Part shown: piece by piece, positions 34,202 to 41,711 of the stretch
How positions within the stretch are numbered: the stretch's first letter is position 1
Layout of the letters: each line of letters opens with the position of its first letter
Assembly (NCBI GenBank): GCA_021826795.1
Contig: JAKAYM010000001.1
Location: forward strand, 1-41,711
Reading direction: 5' to 3'
Source of the DNA: Thermoplasmata archaeon
GTDB taxonomy: Archaea; Thermoplasmatota; Thermoplasmata; Thermoplasmatales; Thermoplasmataceae
Length of the DNA: 41,711 nt
Position numbers and translations under genes: made by a program
The notes under the pieces: generated by a model
Told to the model about the DNA's origin: nothing
Databases searched by the model: none
The model's input: only the letters and a program-made list of their open reading frames with translations

Positions 34202-35906
34202 TGCTATCACCCCTGAATCTTCCGGAGAATAAATCTGAGAAGTAGCCATTCCTGTGCATTAAATCCGAAATGTTTCCTTCCTCCCTGAGTTTTCCCTTTG
34301 CAATTACAAACGCTCTGTCTGCAAGCATAATAGATGAAAGTTTATGGCTGATTACTATGGTCGTTTTCCCTGCTATAAACTCCTTTATGCTATCCAGAAA
34401 CCGTGTTTCAGTATCAGCATCCAGGTTAGAAGTTGAATCGTCAAATATGATTAGTTCAGGGTTCCTGATTATGATTCTGGCTATGGCAATTCTCTGCTTC
34501 TGTCCACCTGAGAGCGTAATTCCCCTCTCCCCGACAGCGGTATTATACCCCGATGGAAGACTTTCTATGAAATCATCAAGCATTGCTAGTTTAGCGGCGT
34601 TTTTAACCTCCTGATCCGTGTAGTCTTTTCCCATTGTTATATTATATCTTATTGTTCCAGAGAATAGTATAGCATCCTGTGAAACTATTCCTATTTTTTC
34701 TCTTATTATTTTATCATCTATATCTTTCAATTCATTTCCATCCAGGTAAGCATGGCCTGTATAGTTTTTATACAATCCTGAGATAATATTTACAAGGGTT
34801 GTCTTACCTGAACCGGTTTCTCCCACTATGGCGATTCGTTCACCTTTTGTTATCTGCATGTTAATATCAGAAAGTATATCTGTATTCCCTGAACTGTACG
34901 ACAGATTTTCAAGTATTATGTTTCCCTGTATATCCGGAGTAAGTTTACCGGTAATCTCGAAGCCATCGCTATTTATTGAATTTATTCTATCAAGGCTTGC
35001 CATTCCATTCTCGTAAAAAGATATATACCGGCCATAAAACCTCACTGGCCTGAGAACAAGTGTAAATATATTGACCGCAGCGATTACACTTCCAATAGAG
35101 ATAACGGAATTTATGCTTTCAATACCGCCGTAGATAAGAACAAATCCTATAGCAAGGCTAAGTAGCAGCGTCAAAAGAGGATTATAAATAGATCTTACCC
35201 CGGCAATACCCCTGTAATCCTGGAAATATGAATCTGTTGAATCGTTGAATTTATCTATTTCTTCCTGCTCTGCAGTGAAACTTCTTACCACCCTGTTTCC
35301 TATAATATTTTGATTTATTATATTATTCATCTTTCCATATTTATTTCTCAGGGATCTCCAGAATGTTCTCTGTTTTCTCTGCATTACAACGGTAAAGTAA
35401 ATTATAGGTGCTATTACAATAAAAAATATGATTGTGAAACCATAGTACAGGTGGGTAAGTTCTATTCCTGCTATAATTATGAGGAATGTTACACTGAATA
35501 GATTTGCCAGGGACATATTAACAAGTCTTCTCAGTGTTTCTATATCCATTGTAAATTTCGAAAGTATATTTCCAGTTGAATTTGTATTGAAATATTCGTA
35601 ATTTTTTGATAGTAGTTTATGAAATTCATTCTTTCTTAAGTTATATACAAATTTCTGGCTTGCCTTATTTGATAGATAGTCGATAAGAAAATCGAATACA
35701 GATGATGCTACCGTTACAGCGAATATCAGCAGTGCAAAGTGGAGTATTATGGCATAATTACGGGCCACGAGATAGTTTACTGAATCACCGATATATAAGG
35801 GTACAAGGAGTCTCAAATAGGCATATGCAAGAGATGATACTATTACAACTATAATAAGATGCCAGACACCCTTTATATTTCTAAATATTATTGAATATCT
35901 ATTCAC
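34194..35906 (-). CDS. ABC multidrug-type exporter half, degenerate catalytic site (subunit 1)
   Basis: A 570-residue half-transporter with six membrane helices (residues 1-310) and a nucleotide-binding domain. Walker A is VGETGSGKTT and the signature canonical LSGGQKQR. Walker B reads LIIFDDSTSNLD, with Asp where the catalytic Glu normally stands, and ISHKLSS carries the switch His. This is the hallmark of the non-catalytic partner in heterodimeric exporters such as TM287/288 or LmrCD. The following half-transporter carries the matching variant signature LSEGQ. The two genes overlap by a few bases and must be co-expressed. Confidence 0.9.
   Translation of the reverse strand: MNRYSIIFRNIKGVWHLIIVVIVSSLAYAYLRLLVPLYIGDSVNYLVARNYAIILHFALLIFAVTVASSVFDFLIDYLSNKASQKFVYNLRKNEFHKLLSKNYEYFNTNSTGNILSKFTMDIETLRRLVNMSLANLFSVTFLIIIAGIELTHLYYGFTIIFFIVIAPIIYFTVVMQRKQRTFWRSLRNKYGKMNNIINQNIIGNRVVRSFTAEQEEIDKFNDSTDSYFQDYRGIAGVRSIYNPLLTLLLSLAIGFVLIYGGIESINSVISIGSVIAAVNIFTLVLRPVRFYGRYISFYENGMASLDRINSINSDGFEITGKLTPDIQGNIILENLSYSSGNTDILSDINMQITKGERIAIVGETGSGKTTLVNIISGLYKNYTGHAYLDGNELKDIDDKIIREKIGIVSQDAILFSGTIRYNITMGKDYTDQEVKNAAKLAMLDDFIESLPSGYNTAVGERGITLSGGQKQRIAIARIIIRNPELIIFDDSTSNLDADTETRFLDSIKEFIAGKTTIVISHKLSSIMLADRAFVIAKGKLREEGNISDLMHRNGYFSDLFSGRFRGDSIE
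34206..34211 (-). promoter_or_regulatory. Shine-Dalgarno GGTGAT for a TTG start of exporter subunit 2
   Basis: GGTGAT (minus strand) lies inside the end of subunit 1 and 4 nt before the TTG at 34201. The layout is the same as GGTGAT before the tfb ATG at 23341, which supports the non-ATG start. Confidence 0.5.
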
Positions 35907-36036
35907 AACTGATAAACATTACATATGTTTATTTTTATTTTTTGTATTTTTTATTAAAATAAAAATATTGGAGGGTTGTTTATCTTTAATTCGGATATAA
36001 ATTCCGGGCTAATTATTGCTATTTTAAATAAATAAA

Positions 36037-36046
36037 CTTATATAAT
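36037..36046 (+). promoter_or_regulatory. TATA box of rps8e-srp19
   Basis: CTTATATAAT is centred 26 bp before the rps8e ATG at 36067. No Shine-Dalgarno lies at proper spacing, so the operon is probably leaderless. Confidence 0.5.
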
Positions 36047-36066
36047 TACATTAAATTAGGGATTAT

Positions 36067-36447
36067 ATGACAATTTATCAGGGTAAGAGCACAAAGAAAT
36101 TTACTGGTGGAAAATTAAGGAGGAGCCATTCAAAGAGAAGATATGAGCTCGGAAGAGAGCCTTCATTTACGAAGGTAGGTGACACTGAACGCCGAACTAT
36201 CAGAACAATGGGCGGTAACAGAAAGCTTCTTCTTCTGAAGGAACAGTATGCAAATATTTACAATCCAGAGGATAAAACTACAAAGAAACTTAAGATACTG
36301 ACTGTAAAGGAAAACAATGCAGATCCGCATTATGTGCAGAGAAACATAATGAACAGGGGAACAATAATATCCACAGACGAGGGAAATGCAAGAATTACAT
36401 CCAGGCCCGGTCAGGACGGAATTGTAAACGCAGTATTAGTGAAATGA
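36067..36447 (+). CDS. rps8e: Ribosomal protein S8e
   Basis: Small-subunit ribosomal protein specific to archaea and eukaryotes. The 126-residue basic protein starts MTIYQGKSTKKFTGGKLRR, has SHSKRRYELGREPSFTKVG and TIRTMGGNRKLLLLK, and ends NRGTIISTDEGNARITSRPG with GIVNAVLVK. These are the expected landmarks and length. It overlaps srp19 by 4 bp (ATGA), forming a two-gene operon for ribosome and protein-targeting components. Confidence 0.96.
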   Translation: MTIYQGKSTKKFTGGKLRRSHSKRRYELGREPSFTKVGDTERRTIRTMGGNRKLLLLKEQYANIYNPEDKTTKKLKILTVKENNADPHYVQRNIMNRGTIISTDEGNARITSRPGQDGIVNAVLVK

Positions 36448-36695
36448 TAGTTTTATATTCACAGTATTTCAATTCAGGAATTTCTCGGAAACTTGGTAGA
36501 AGAATAAGCAGGGAAAGGGCAAAAAATTATTCCGATGCAAAACTAGAGCAAATATTGAAATCCGTCAACTTAAAGTATGAGGTTAGAGATGCCCGTTACC
36601 CGAGAATTCCATTTGAAGATTCTAAAATGTTTGTGATCGATGGAGATATAAAGAAATCGACATTGATAAAGATTATAGAAGAAAAATTATTGTAA
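36444..36695 (+). CDS. srp19: Signal recognition particle protein SRP19
   Basis: Binds SRP RNA helices 6 and 8 and prepares the site for SRP54. The 83-residue protein shows LYSQYFNSGISRKLGRRISR near the N-terminus and YEVRDARYPRIPFED near residue 50, typical of archaeal SRP19. It is translated from the ATGA overlap with rps8e. It converges with priL, 10 bp apart. Confidence 0.92.
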   Translation: MIVLYSQYFNSGISRKLGRRISRERAKNYSDAKLEQILKSVNLKYEVRDARYPRIPFEDSKMFVIDGDIKKSTLIKIIEEKLL

Positions 36696-36705
36696 CAATA
36701 TACTT

Positions 36706-37719
36706 TCATTTGTTCTTTGTTTTATATGTTCCTTTCTTCTTCCGTTCATAGTATTGCATGGGGTGTTTTATTTTGGGGCACAATGGATCATCTCCCATAA
36801 AACATAAATGGTTGGATTTCAGTGTTGCGCATTTCGGTGGTGAATATTCGGTGCCGGAAATTATGCCTGTTATATGATTTACCTGGTATGTGGTCAAATC
36901 CTCCTTAAAGTCCGGAACGGTTTTAAAAAGTGCAATCATGTCCTCATTGGTCATCCCCACATTATGAAGAAAGCTAACAAGGGTGAATCTAGCAAGATGT
37001 GCAAGATTTTCCCCGTCCCTCATCTGTGTAATATAGGTTTTAATACAAGGTGGAAACATAGTAAAATCAACATCTCCGAGGGATATTGTGCTTTTAGCTT
37101 TTATTTCAAGGAACTCCTTCTTTACGAGGTCCAACTGCCCGAGATATTTCCTGAATATATTCTGTGACTCTCCGGAAGACATTTCACTGTATATACCCAT
37201 TATTTTCACAACAAAATCCTCCCTTAGTAAATGTATAAACTGTTCCTTACTGACCTCTATGATGCCATCCTTCAACTTCTGGTAGACAAGCCTGTATTTA
37301 TAACCCGATAACTTCCTGTTATTTTTAATAAAGAAATCGAATGGAATCTTAAAGTTGTTGCCTTCCGATGATGCCTCTATCCCAGAACTATCGCAATAGA
37401 AAATAATATTTTCATTGTTTTCCCTGGAAATTCTATGCAGTTCTTTCTCAAACACATCTCTCTGTGTTATTACAAATCTTGAAGTAAGCCCACTTTCATC
37501 TATGTAGCGAAGCATCCACATTACTATGGCAAATGCTTTCTTGCCCAGTGTAATGCTGTAAGCTTCATTATCGCTGTATTTTCTTATAAGGCCTTCAAGA
37601 TAGTCTAATGCCTCCCTCACAGACCTTCTGTTGTCTATTTCCAGTGAATTTACAGTACTGTCTATGTTTTGGGGATTTCCTATAAATTTAAAGTCAACAA
37701 AAAAATTTGAGGTTATCAT
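36706..37719 (-). CDS. priL: DNA primase large subunit PriL
   Basis: Regulatory subunit of the archaeal/eukaryotic-type primase that helps PriS start RNA primers. The 337-residue protein has an N-terminal helical domain and the C-terminal iron-sulfur domain. Four cysteines are placed as expected: C225 in FPPCIKTYI, C297 in SPPKCATL, C306 in NHLCF and C314 in DPLCPKIKHP. A basic, Lys-rich tail ends the protein. It starts 2 bp after the pepQ stop, so it is co-transcribed with that peptidase gene. PriS is not in the window. Confidence 0.93.
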   Translation of the reverse strand: MITSNFFVDFKFIGNPQNIDSTVNSLEIDNRRSVREALDYLEGLIRKYSDNEAYSITLGKKAFAIVMWMLRYIDESGLTSRFVITQRDVFEKELHRISRENNENIIFYCDSSGIEASSEGNNFKIPFDFFIKNNRKLSGYKYRLVYQKLKDGIIEVSKEQFIHLLREDFVVKIMGIYSEMSSGESQNIFRKYLGQLDLVKKEFLEIKAKSTISLGDVDFTMFPPCIKTYITQMRDGENLAHLARFTLVSFLHNVGMTNEDMIALFKTVPDFKEDLTTYQVNHITGIISGTEYSPPKCATLKSNHLCFMGDDPLCPKIKHPMQYYERKKKGTYKTKNK

Positions 37720-37721
37720 TT

Positions 37722-38795
37722 TTACAGTTCCAGAAGTTCTCTGGTTGCAGTGGTTATTTCCTCATGACCATTCTTCTTGATAATTAAGTCATCTTCGATC
37801 CTAACACCTCCGAATCCTGGAATATATATTCCTGGTTCATCGGTAACAACCATGTTAGGTTTCAGTATGAAATCAAGTGTTGGAGAAAGAGCAGGATGAT
37901 CATGAACATCAAGGCCAACACCATGCCCAAGGCTATGAATGAATTTCCCCGGATACTTTTTATCTATAATATCACGGGCTATTTTATCAATGTCCTTACC
38001 ATTTGCCATGGATGTTAATGCCTTCTTGCTCTCTGCCTGTGCAAGTTTTACAGTCTCATATATATCGTTCTGCTTTTCGTCTGCCCTGCCAAAAACCACT
38101 GTCCTTGTTGTGTCAGAGCAGTAACGGTTATAGAGAGCACCGTAATCCATGAGTACAAAGTCGTTTTTCTTCAATTTTGCATTTCCCGGTGAGTAGTGAG
38201 GTATGGCAGAATTTTTACCGAAAGCAACGATAGTTTTAAAGGACTCGCCAGATGCCCCATTCTTCATCATGGCATAAACTATATTTGCGGCGAGTTCCGA
38301 TTCGGTCATTCCCTCTCTCAATGTTTTTGTAAAATCTTCAAATGAGTCACTGGCGATTCTAGCAGCTTCCCTGAGGTTCTTTAATTCGCTTTCCTCCTTT
38401 ATCTTTCTTGCCTCGTCTATGGACTGAGACACGTCAATAAATTCCTTATCAGGTATTAATTTCATTAACTGCTTATAGAGATCCAGTGTCAGTGCAGAAT
38501 AATTCAAACCAACATTGACATCGTTTTTGAAAGCATTTTTAACCATTTCATTCCTCTCAGATGTATTTTTATAGACCAGAACATCGAGACCTGTTTCTCT
38601 GGCAGCCTCTTCCTCCAGAGCCGATGTGATGATTGTTACCTTCTCAGGTTTAACGTGAAGAATTGAACCTTCAAATATGCCAGATTTTGCACCTGCAAGA
38701 TAAAAAAAGGTTTTATCTATCTGGTTTTCACCACCATTCATTATCAATATTGAATCTACGTTTCTAACGTAATCAAATATTCTCTTTTCCTTCAT
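37722..38795 (-). CDS. pepQ: Xaa-Pro aminopeptidase / prolidase (M24 family)
   Basis: Cytosolic metallopeptidase that cleaves X-Pro bonds. The 357-residue protein has an N-terminal creatinase-like domain (1-130) and a pita-bread domain. All five metal ligands are present: D217 in LMDYGALY, D228 in CSDTTRT, H291 in GHGVGLDVHDHP, E320 in VVTDEPGIY and E334 in VRIEDD. Dipeptidase and aminopeptidase activities cannot be separated by eye. It is the first gene of a pepQ-priL operon and diverges from pyrC. Confidence 0.93.
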   Translation of the reverse strand: MKEKRIFDYVRNVDSILIMNGGENQIDKTFFYLAGAKSGIFEGSILHVKPEKVTIITSALEEEAARETGLDVLVYKNTSERNEMVKNAFKNDVNVGLNYSALTLDLYKQLMKLIPDKEFIDVSQSIDEARKIKEESELKNLREAARIASDSFEDFTKTLREGMTESELAANIVYAMMKNGASGESFKTIVAFGKNSAIPHYSPGNAKLKKNDFVLMDYGALYNRYCSDTTRTVVFGRADEKQNDIYETVKLAQAESKKALTSMANGKDIDKIARDIIDKKYPGKFIHSLGHGVGLDVHDHPALSPTLDFILKPNMVVTDEPGIYIPGFGGVRIEDDLIIKKNGHEEITTATRELLEL

Positions 38796-38873
38796 TGTTA
38801 CTTATTTAAACTGTTAATATAACTATTTCGATAGGAAAGGGAATATATTTTAATTCACAGGCAATAACCATGT

Positions 38874-40112
38874 ATGCATGATCAGGTATTCTCTGGCAGA
38901 TTTCTTTATAATGGTTCATTTCAGGAACTGGATATAGGCGTGGAAAATGGAATAATTACAGAAATTAAAAAACATATAGGAGGAAAGAGGAGAATGATGG
39001 AGCATGCTATAATTCCGGCAGGTACGGACACGCATGTCCATTTCAGGGACCCAGGAGAAACTGATAAGGAAGATTTTGCTACTGGAACCATATCTGCTAT
39101 TTATGGGGGCACGTCAACTATTTTCGATATGCCTAACAACAGAATAAAAATAGATAACTATTCATCCTATAAGGACAAACTGGAAATAGTCAGAAGGAAA
39201 GCATTCTGCGATTTCGGTCTCTATTCGAATTTTACAGGAAACAATGCGCTGATTATATCAAAGGAATCGTCTGGAATAAAGATTTACATGGGGGAAACAA
39301 CGAATGCTGAAGGTATGCAGAGTTTTAGCCAATCCGGTATTGAAGCTATAAATGCAATGGATATTCCGGTCTTTTTCCATGCAGAGGATGGTGCATGCCT
39401 CAAAAATCATAATGGCACAGCCAGAAATCTAAAGGAATATTCAGTTGTAAGGCCAGAGAAATGTGAGGACATAGCAATAAATAATGCTGTAAATATGCAT
39501 TTCAGGAAGGGTGTAATTACACATATGACACACTATGTAGATATACCATATACCAGAGAAGTTACACCACACCATATGCTATTAAATTATGATATGCCCC
39601 TTGGTTCATATGGAAAGGTAAATCCCCCTCTTAGATCACCTGAAACACAGAGGCAACTGCTTCAGAATTTTAAATCTGGAGATTTTGCAATTGTTTCTTC
39701 GGATCATGCACCACATACTATAAAGGACAAGGAAGAATTTGAATTCGCGAAATCCGGTATTATCGGAGTTGAAACGAGAATCCCCCTTATTCTTGCACTG
39801 GTACATAAAAAAATAGTTTCATTTGATATATTTTATAAAACCTGTATACTTAATCCTGCTAAACTGTTTAATCTGAGGAAGGGTGAGATAAAGATCGGAA
39901 ATTATGCAGACTTTATCTCGGTGGATTTTTCTTCAATGGAAAAGATAAATGATTATAAGTTACATTCAAAAAACCCGGGTTCTCCATTTAATGGCTTCGA
40001 CGCAATTTTCCCCGACGATGTTGTAATCAGGGGAGAACCGGTAATAGAGAAAAGAGAACTAATAAATGATAGAACTGGGAAATATGTAAAGGACCTTGAA
40101 CCTTTACAGTAA
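38874..40112 (+). CDS. pyrC: Dihydroorotase
   Basis: Cyclises carbamoyl aspartate to dihydroorotate in pyrimidine synthesis. The 412-residue amidohydrolase carries H54 and H56 in DTHVHFRDPG, the carbamylated K136 in SGIKIYMGE, H169 in FFHAED, TPHH near 231-234, and D277 in SSDHAPH. The class I-type length and motifs separate it from hydantoinases. No other pyr gene is near. It converges with the phosphatase gene and overlaps it by 9 bp. Confidence 0.93.
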   Translation: MHDQVFSGRFLYNGSFQELDIGVENGIITEIKKHIGGKRRMMEHAIIPAGTDTHVHFRDPGETDKEDFATGTISAIYGGTSTIFDMPNNRIKIDNYSSYKDKLEIVRRKAFCDFGLYSNFTGNNALIISKESSGIKIYMGETTNAEGMQSFSQSGIEAINAMDIPVFFHAEDGACLKNHNGTARNLKEYSVVRPEKCEDIAINNAVNMHFRKGVITHMTHYVDIPYTREVTPHHMLLNYDMPLGSYGKVNPPLRSPETQRQLLQNFKSGDFAIVSSDHAPHTIKDKEEFEFAKSGIIGVETRIPLILALVHKKIVSFDIFYKTCILNPAKLFNLRKGEIKIGNYADFISVDFSSMEKINDYKLHSKNPGSPFNGFDAIFPDDVVIRGEPVIEKRELINDRTGKYVKDLEPLQ

Positions 40113-40775
40113 ATTGAATTTATTCATTACATCCCTTATTTCATATCCATATGATTTGTCTGATACATAATCGCTCATTGATTTTATTGAATCAGTGGCA
40201 TTGAAAGGGCATGCTTTCTTTACAGGAAGTTTGAACATTGCATTATCGTTATCTGAATCACCAATTACAAGAATTTCATTCCATTGCAGATTAAATGTCT
40301 TCATTAATATTTCCAGAGCATAGCCCTTATTCTGCTTTTGATTCATTATATGCCATGTAAACTTACTATCTACTATTTCCAGCTGCCACTTCTCTGCTTC
40401 TTTCCTTACCATATTTTCGTCTTCTGGGTGCATTGAAAATGCCGCAGATGTTTCCCTCCACTGATTTGTGAAATAAGGTTTCACAGAGGAATTTTTTGAG
40501 ATGTACTCAAGAAAATTGAAAGGCCTTGATTTGTCAAAGAATTTCTCTATCTTGTCATTATAATACATTATGCCACCGTTCTCCCCGAATACAGGGCCGT
40601 TTATCCCCAAAAATGTTTTTAAACCGTACATTACAGGTATTACATTACCGCTTACCAGGGAGAATTGGATGCCTTTTTCTACTCCTTTTCTTATGCAGGA
40701 AATGGCCTCCGGGTTGAGGATTCTATTTTGATCTGTTATGGTTCCGTCCACATCGAGGACAATGAATTTAATCAT
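40104..40775 (-). CDS. Phosphoglycolate phosphatase (archaeal HAD, Cof-type)
   Basis: A 223-residue HAD-superfamily phosphatase. The nucleophile D8 and acid/base D10 are in FIVLDVDGTITDQ, motif II Ser is in FSLVSGNV, motif III Lys is in NQKQNKGYAL, and motif IV is VIGDSDNDNAMF. The C2-type cap between motifs II and III resembles the Thermoplasma enzyme known to act on phosphoglycolate. I start at the ATG at 40775, since the frame's extra three codons begin with a TTG. It diverges from rnp4 across a 40-bp AT-rich spacer that must hold both promoters. Confidence 0.87.
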   Translation of the reverse strand: MIKFIVLDVDGTITDQNRILNPEAISCIRKGVEKGIQFSLVSGNVIPVMYGLKTFLGINGPVFGENGGIMYYNDKIEKFFDKSRPFNFLEYISKNSSVKPYFTNQWRETSAAFSMHPEDENMVRKEAEKWQLEIVDSKFTWHIMNQKQNKGYALEILMKTFNLQWNEILVIGDSDNDNAMFKLPVKKACPFNATDSIKSMSDYVSDKSYGYEIRDVMNKFNLL

Positions 40776-40815
40776 CAGTGGCAATATTTATAATATTAAT
40801 AAATATTTATATGAA

Positions 40816-41112
40816 ATGAAGGACAAAGCACTCATTAACATATCAAGGGAAAGAATAAGGACGTTATTTTCTGAGGCCATGAAGACAGATAATATAGAAC
40901 TTGCAAAAAGATATATATCCATAATGGAAAAAATAGGAATGAGGATGAATATAATAATTGACAGAGATATAAAGAGAATGTACTGTAAAAAATGCAAGGC
41001 ACCTTATAAAAATATATGGATCACAATGAAAAATAAGACTGTTATTATACACTGTTCTTACTGTGGAAATATAAGACGAATACCGTACAATAAACAGAAA
41101 AATAAAAATTAA
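40816..41112 (+). CDS. rnp4: RNase P protein subunit 4 (Rpp21/Rpr2)
   Basis: Zinc-ribbon protein of archaeal RNase P, which matures tRNA 5' ends together with Rnp1. The 98-residue protein has two N-terminal helices (ISRERIRTLFSEAMK and IELAKRYISIMEKIGMRM) and a zinc ribbon with C57, C60, C80 and C83 (MYCKKCKAP, IIHCSYCGNIRR). An upstream extension of 26 codons overlaps the divergent phosphatase gene and is not part of the family, so I start at the ATG at 40816. It ends with a 4-bp convergent overlap with the next gene. Confidence 0.9.
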   Translation: MKDKALINISRERIRTLFSEAMKTDNIELAKRYISIMEKIGMRMNIIIDRDIKRMYCKKCKAPYKNIWITMKNKTVIIHCSYCGNIRRIPYNKQKNKN

Positions 41113-41333
41113 TCCATTGTTTCTAATTCAAAGTAGACGTTAAAACCCTGAAGTGTTGCCTGTATTTTGTCGGCAAACCATATTGCATCATCTGCCGTTG
41201 CTGAATCGGGCCAGTTGTATACCATATCCTGTTCTCCTTTTATAAGTGAGAATCCAAGGGACCTTAATCTACCTACTACTTCACTGGGTTTTGTACCCTC
41301 GCTATTAAATATCACCTTAAGGAATGTTTTCAT
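41109..41333 (-). CDS. Small unrecognised protein behind an RND transporter
   Basis: A 74-residue protein from the ATG at 41333 (MKTFLKVIFNSEG); a TTG at 41351 would add six residues. It has an alternating strand-helix pattern: a beta strand, the helix KPSEVVGRLRSLGFSLIKGE, a Trp/Asp-rich loop, the helix SATADDAIWFADKIQATLQG and a final strand NVYFELETMD. This resembles small ferredoxin-like/ACT-type folds. It follows the MMPL/RND gene by about 25 bp on the same strand, so co-transcription is likely. No function can be assigned. Confidence 0.6.
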   Translation of the reverse strand: MKTFLKVIFNSEGTKPSEVVGRLRSLGFSLIKGEQDMVYNWPDSATADDAIWFADKIQATLQGFNVYFELETMD

Positions 41334-41358
41334 ATTACCGTAGTCCTGCAACGTATAA

Positions 41359-41711
41359 TTATTTTTCCTTATGTACTTCGCTTCCGATCTTCGAGGGCCA
41401 CCAGTTGTACTTGTGCATAACAGCCATTATAACAGGAACGAAAAACATCCAGCTGACAAAGGTATCTATTAATACACCAAGGGCAAGACCTACTCCTATT
41501 TCCTCTATGATACCCAGGCCACTGAAGTATAATGCACCGAATGTTGCAAATAGCAGTAATCCTAGGGTTATTATAACGCCGCCATTTTCTATTATGGAAT
41601 TTTTAATCGCCTCATCATTGTCCATTCCCTTTGCAATGTTTTCCTGCACCTTGGTGATCATGAATATATCATAATCTAAACCCACGGCAAGCAGGGTAAT
41701 GAAAACGAATA
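41359..41711 (-). CDS. RND superfamily (MMPL-type) transporter, C-terminal part only
   Basis: The coding frame runs off the right edge; 117 C-terminal residues are present. They contain FVFITLLAVGLDYDIFMITK, the GxDYxxF signature of MMPL/RND transmembrane helix 10, then the cytoplasmic loop ENIAKGMDNDEAIKNSI and three further membrane helices, with the tail NWWPSKIGSEVHKEK. The GTG at 41685 is internal and not a start. Such proteins export lipids or drugs with the proton gradient, which is large in acidophiles. The N-terminal and periplasmic-type domains lie outside the window. Confidence 0.9.
   Translation of the reverse strand, partial: FVFITLLAVGLDYDIFMITKVQENIAKGMDNDEAIKNSIIENGGVIITLGLLLFATFGALYFSGLGIIEEIGVGLALGVLIDTFVSWMFFVPVIMAVMHKYNWWPSKIGSEVHKEK

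Noticed and set aside
39001..40112. Reading pyrC as a second riboflavin-type deaminase because it is also an amidohydrolase
   Set aside because: It has the carbamylated-Lys binuclear motif set of dihydroorotase (K136, FRDPG) and not the HxxE deaminase pair.

Overview
The window looks like chromosomal DNA from an acidophilic euryarchaeon of the order Thermoplasmatales. Ferroplasma, Acidiplasma and Cuniculiplasma relatives are the best fit, but the genus is inferred. The evidence is AT-rich DNA, archaeal information-processing genes (two TFB genes, Gar1, PCNA, PriL, NMD3, SRP19, S3Ae, S8e, Rnp4, Pcc1) and archaeal-type metabolic enzymes (ApgM, an ArfC-type reductase, archaeal RibC). A secreted S53 (acid) protease and an arginine deiminase fit an acidic habitat. 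Many first genes have a TATA-like box about 24-28 bp before the start codon and no Shine-Dalgarno sequence, which suggests leaderless mRNAs. Internal operon genes often carry GGTGAT/GGAG motifs. No insertion sequence, CRISPR array, prophage or transfer island was seen.

Layout. 1-1990: end of an unknown gene, a ribbon-helix-helix-like protein, a DUF1805 protein and RNase Z. 1991-6418 (minus): arfC, ahcY, a fumarylacetoacetase-family hydrolase, a 2H phosphoesterase and apgM. 6537-9173 (plus): a deaminase-type amidohydrolase, ribB, ribC and ribH. With the divergent arfC this makes a riboflavin locus. 9244-14298: tRNA-Arg(CCT), pcn, gdhA, a winged-helix protein, tRNA-Gly(CCC), a tandem pair of membrane proteins, and intron-containing tRNA-Met downstream of rps3ae. 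14507-18721 (minus): yyaL-like gene, nmd3 and arginine deiminase. 18810-20459: histidine phosphatase, a DtxR/MntR regulator with a palindrome at its start, and an unknown protein. 20617-24485: guaAA and trmI, then two TFB genes head to head (one behind gar1), and pcc1. 24666-27631: tRNA-Leu(CAA), a winged-helix regulator with a membrane protein, and a divergent ABC-2 export pair. 27798-31760: a giant surface S53 protease. 32113-35906: a MazG-like protein and an asymmetric heterodimeric ABC exporter. 36067-41711: rps8e-srp19, pepQ-priL, pyrC, phosphoglycolate phosphatase, rnp4, a small unknown protein and the end of an RND/MMPL transporter.

The observations most worth following are these. (1) An amidohydrolase with the full cytosine-deaminase-type residue set sits in the riboflavin locus and is a candidate for the unassigned archaeal pyrimidine deaminase. 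(2) Three of the four tRNA genes carry C where U is expected: C55 in tRNA-Arg and tRNA-Gly, and C-A mismatches in tRNA-Gly and tRNA-Leu. This could mean C-to-U editing, tolerated variation or sequence error. (3) tRNA-Met carries a 16-nt intron with a textbook bulge-helix-bulge. (4) Palindromes overlie the promoters of the DtxR-family gene and of arfC. (5) A tandem pair of membrane proteins shares a His-Gly-Trp motif.
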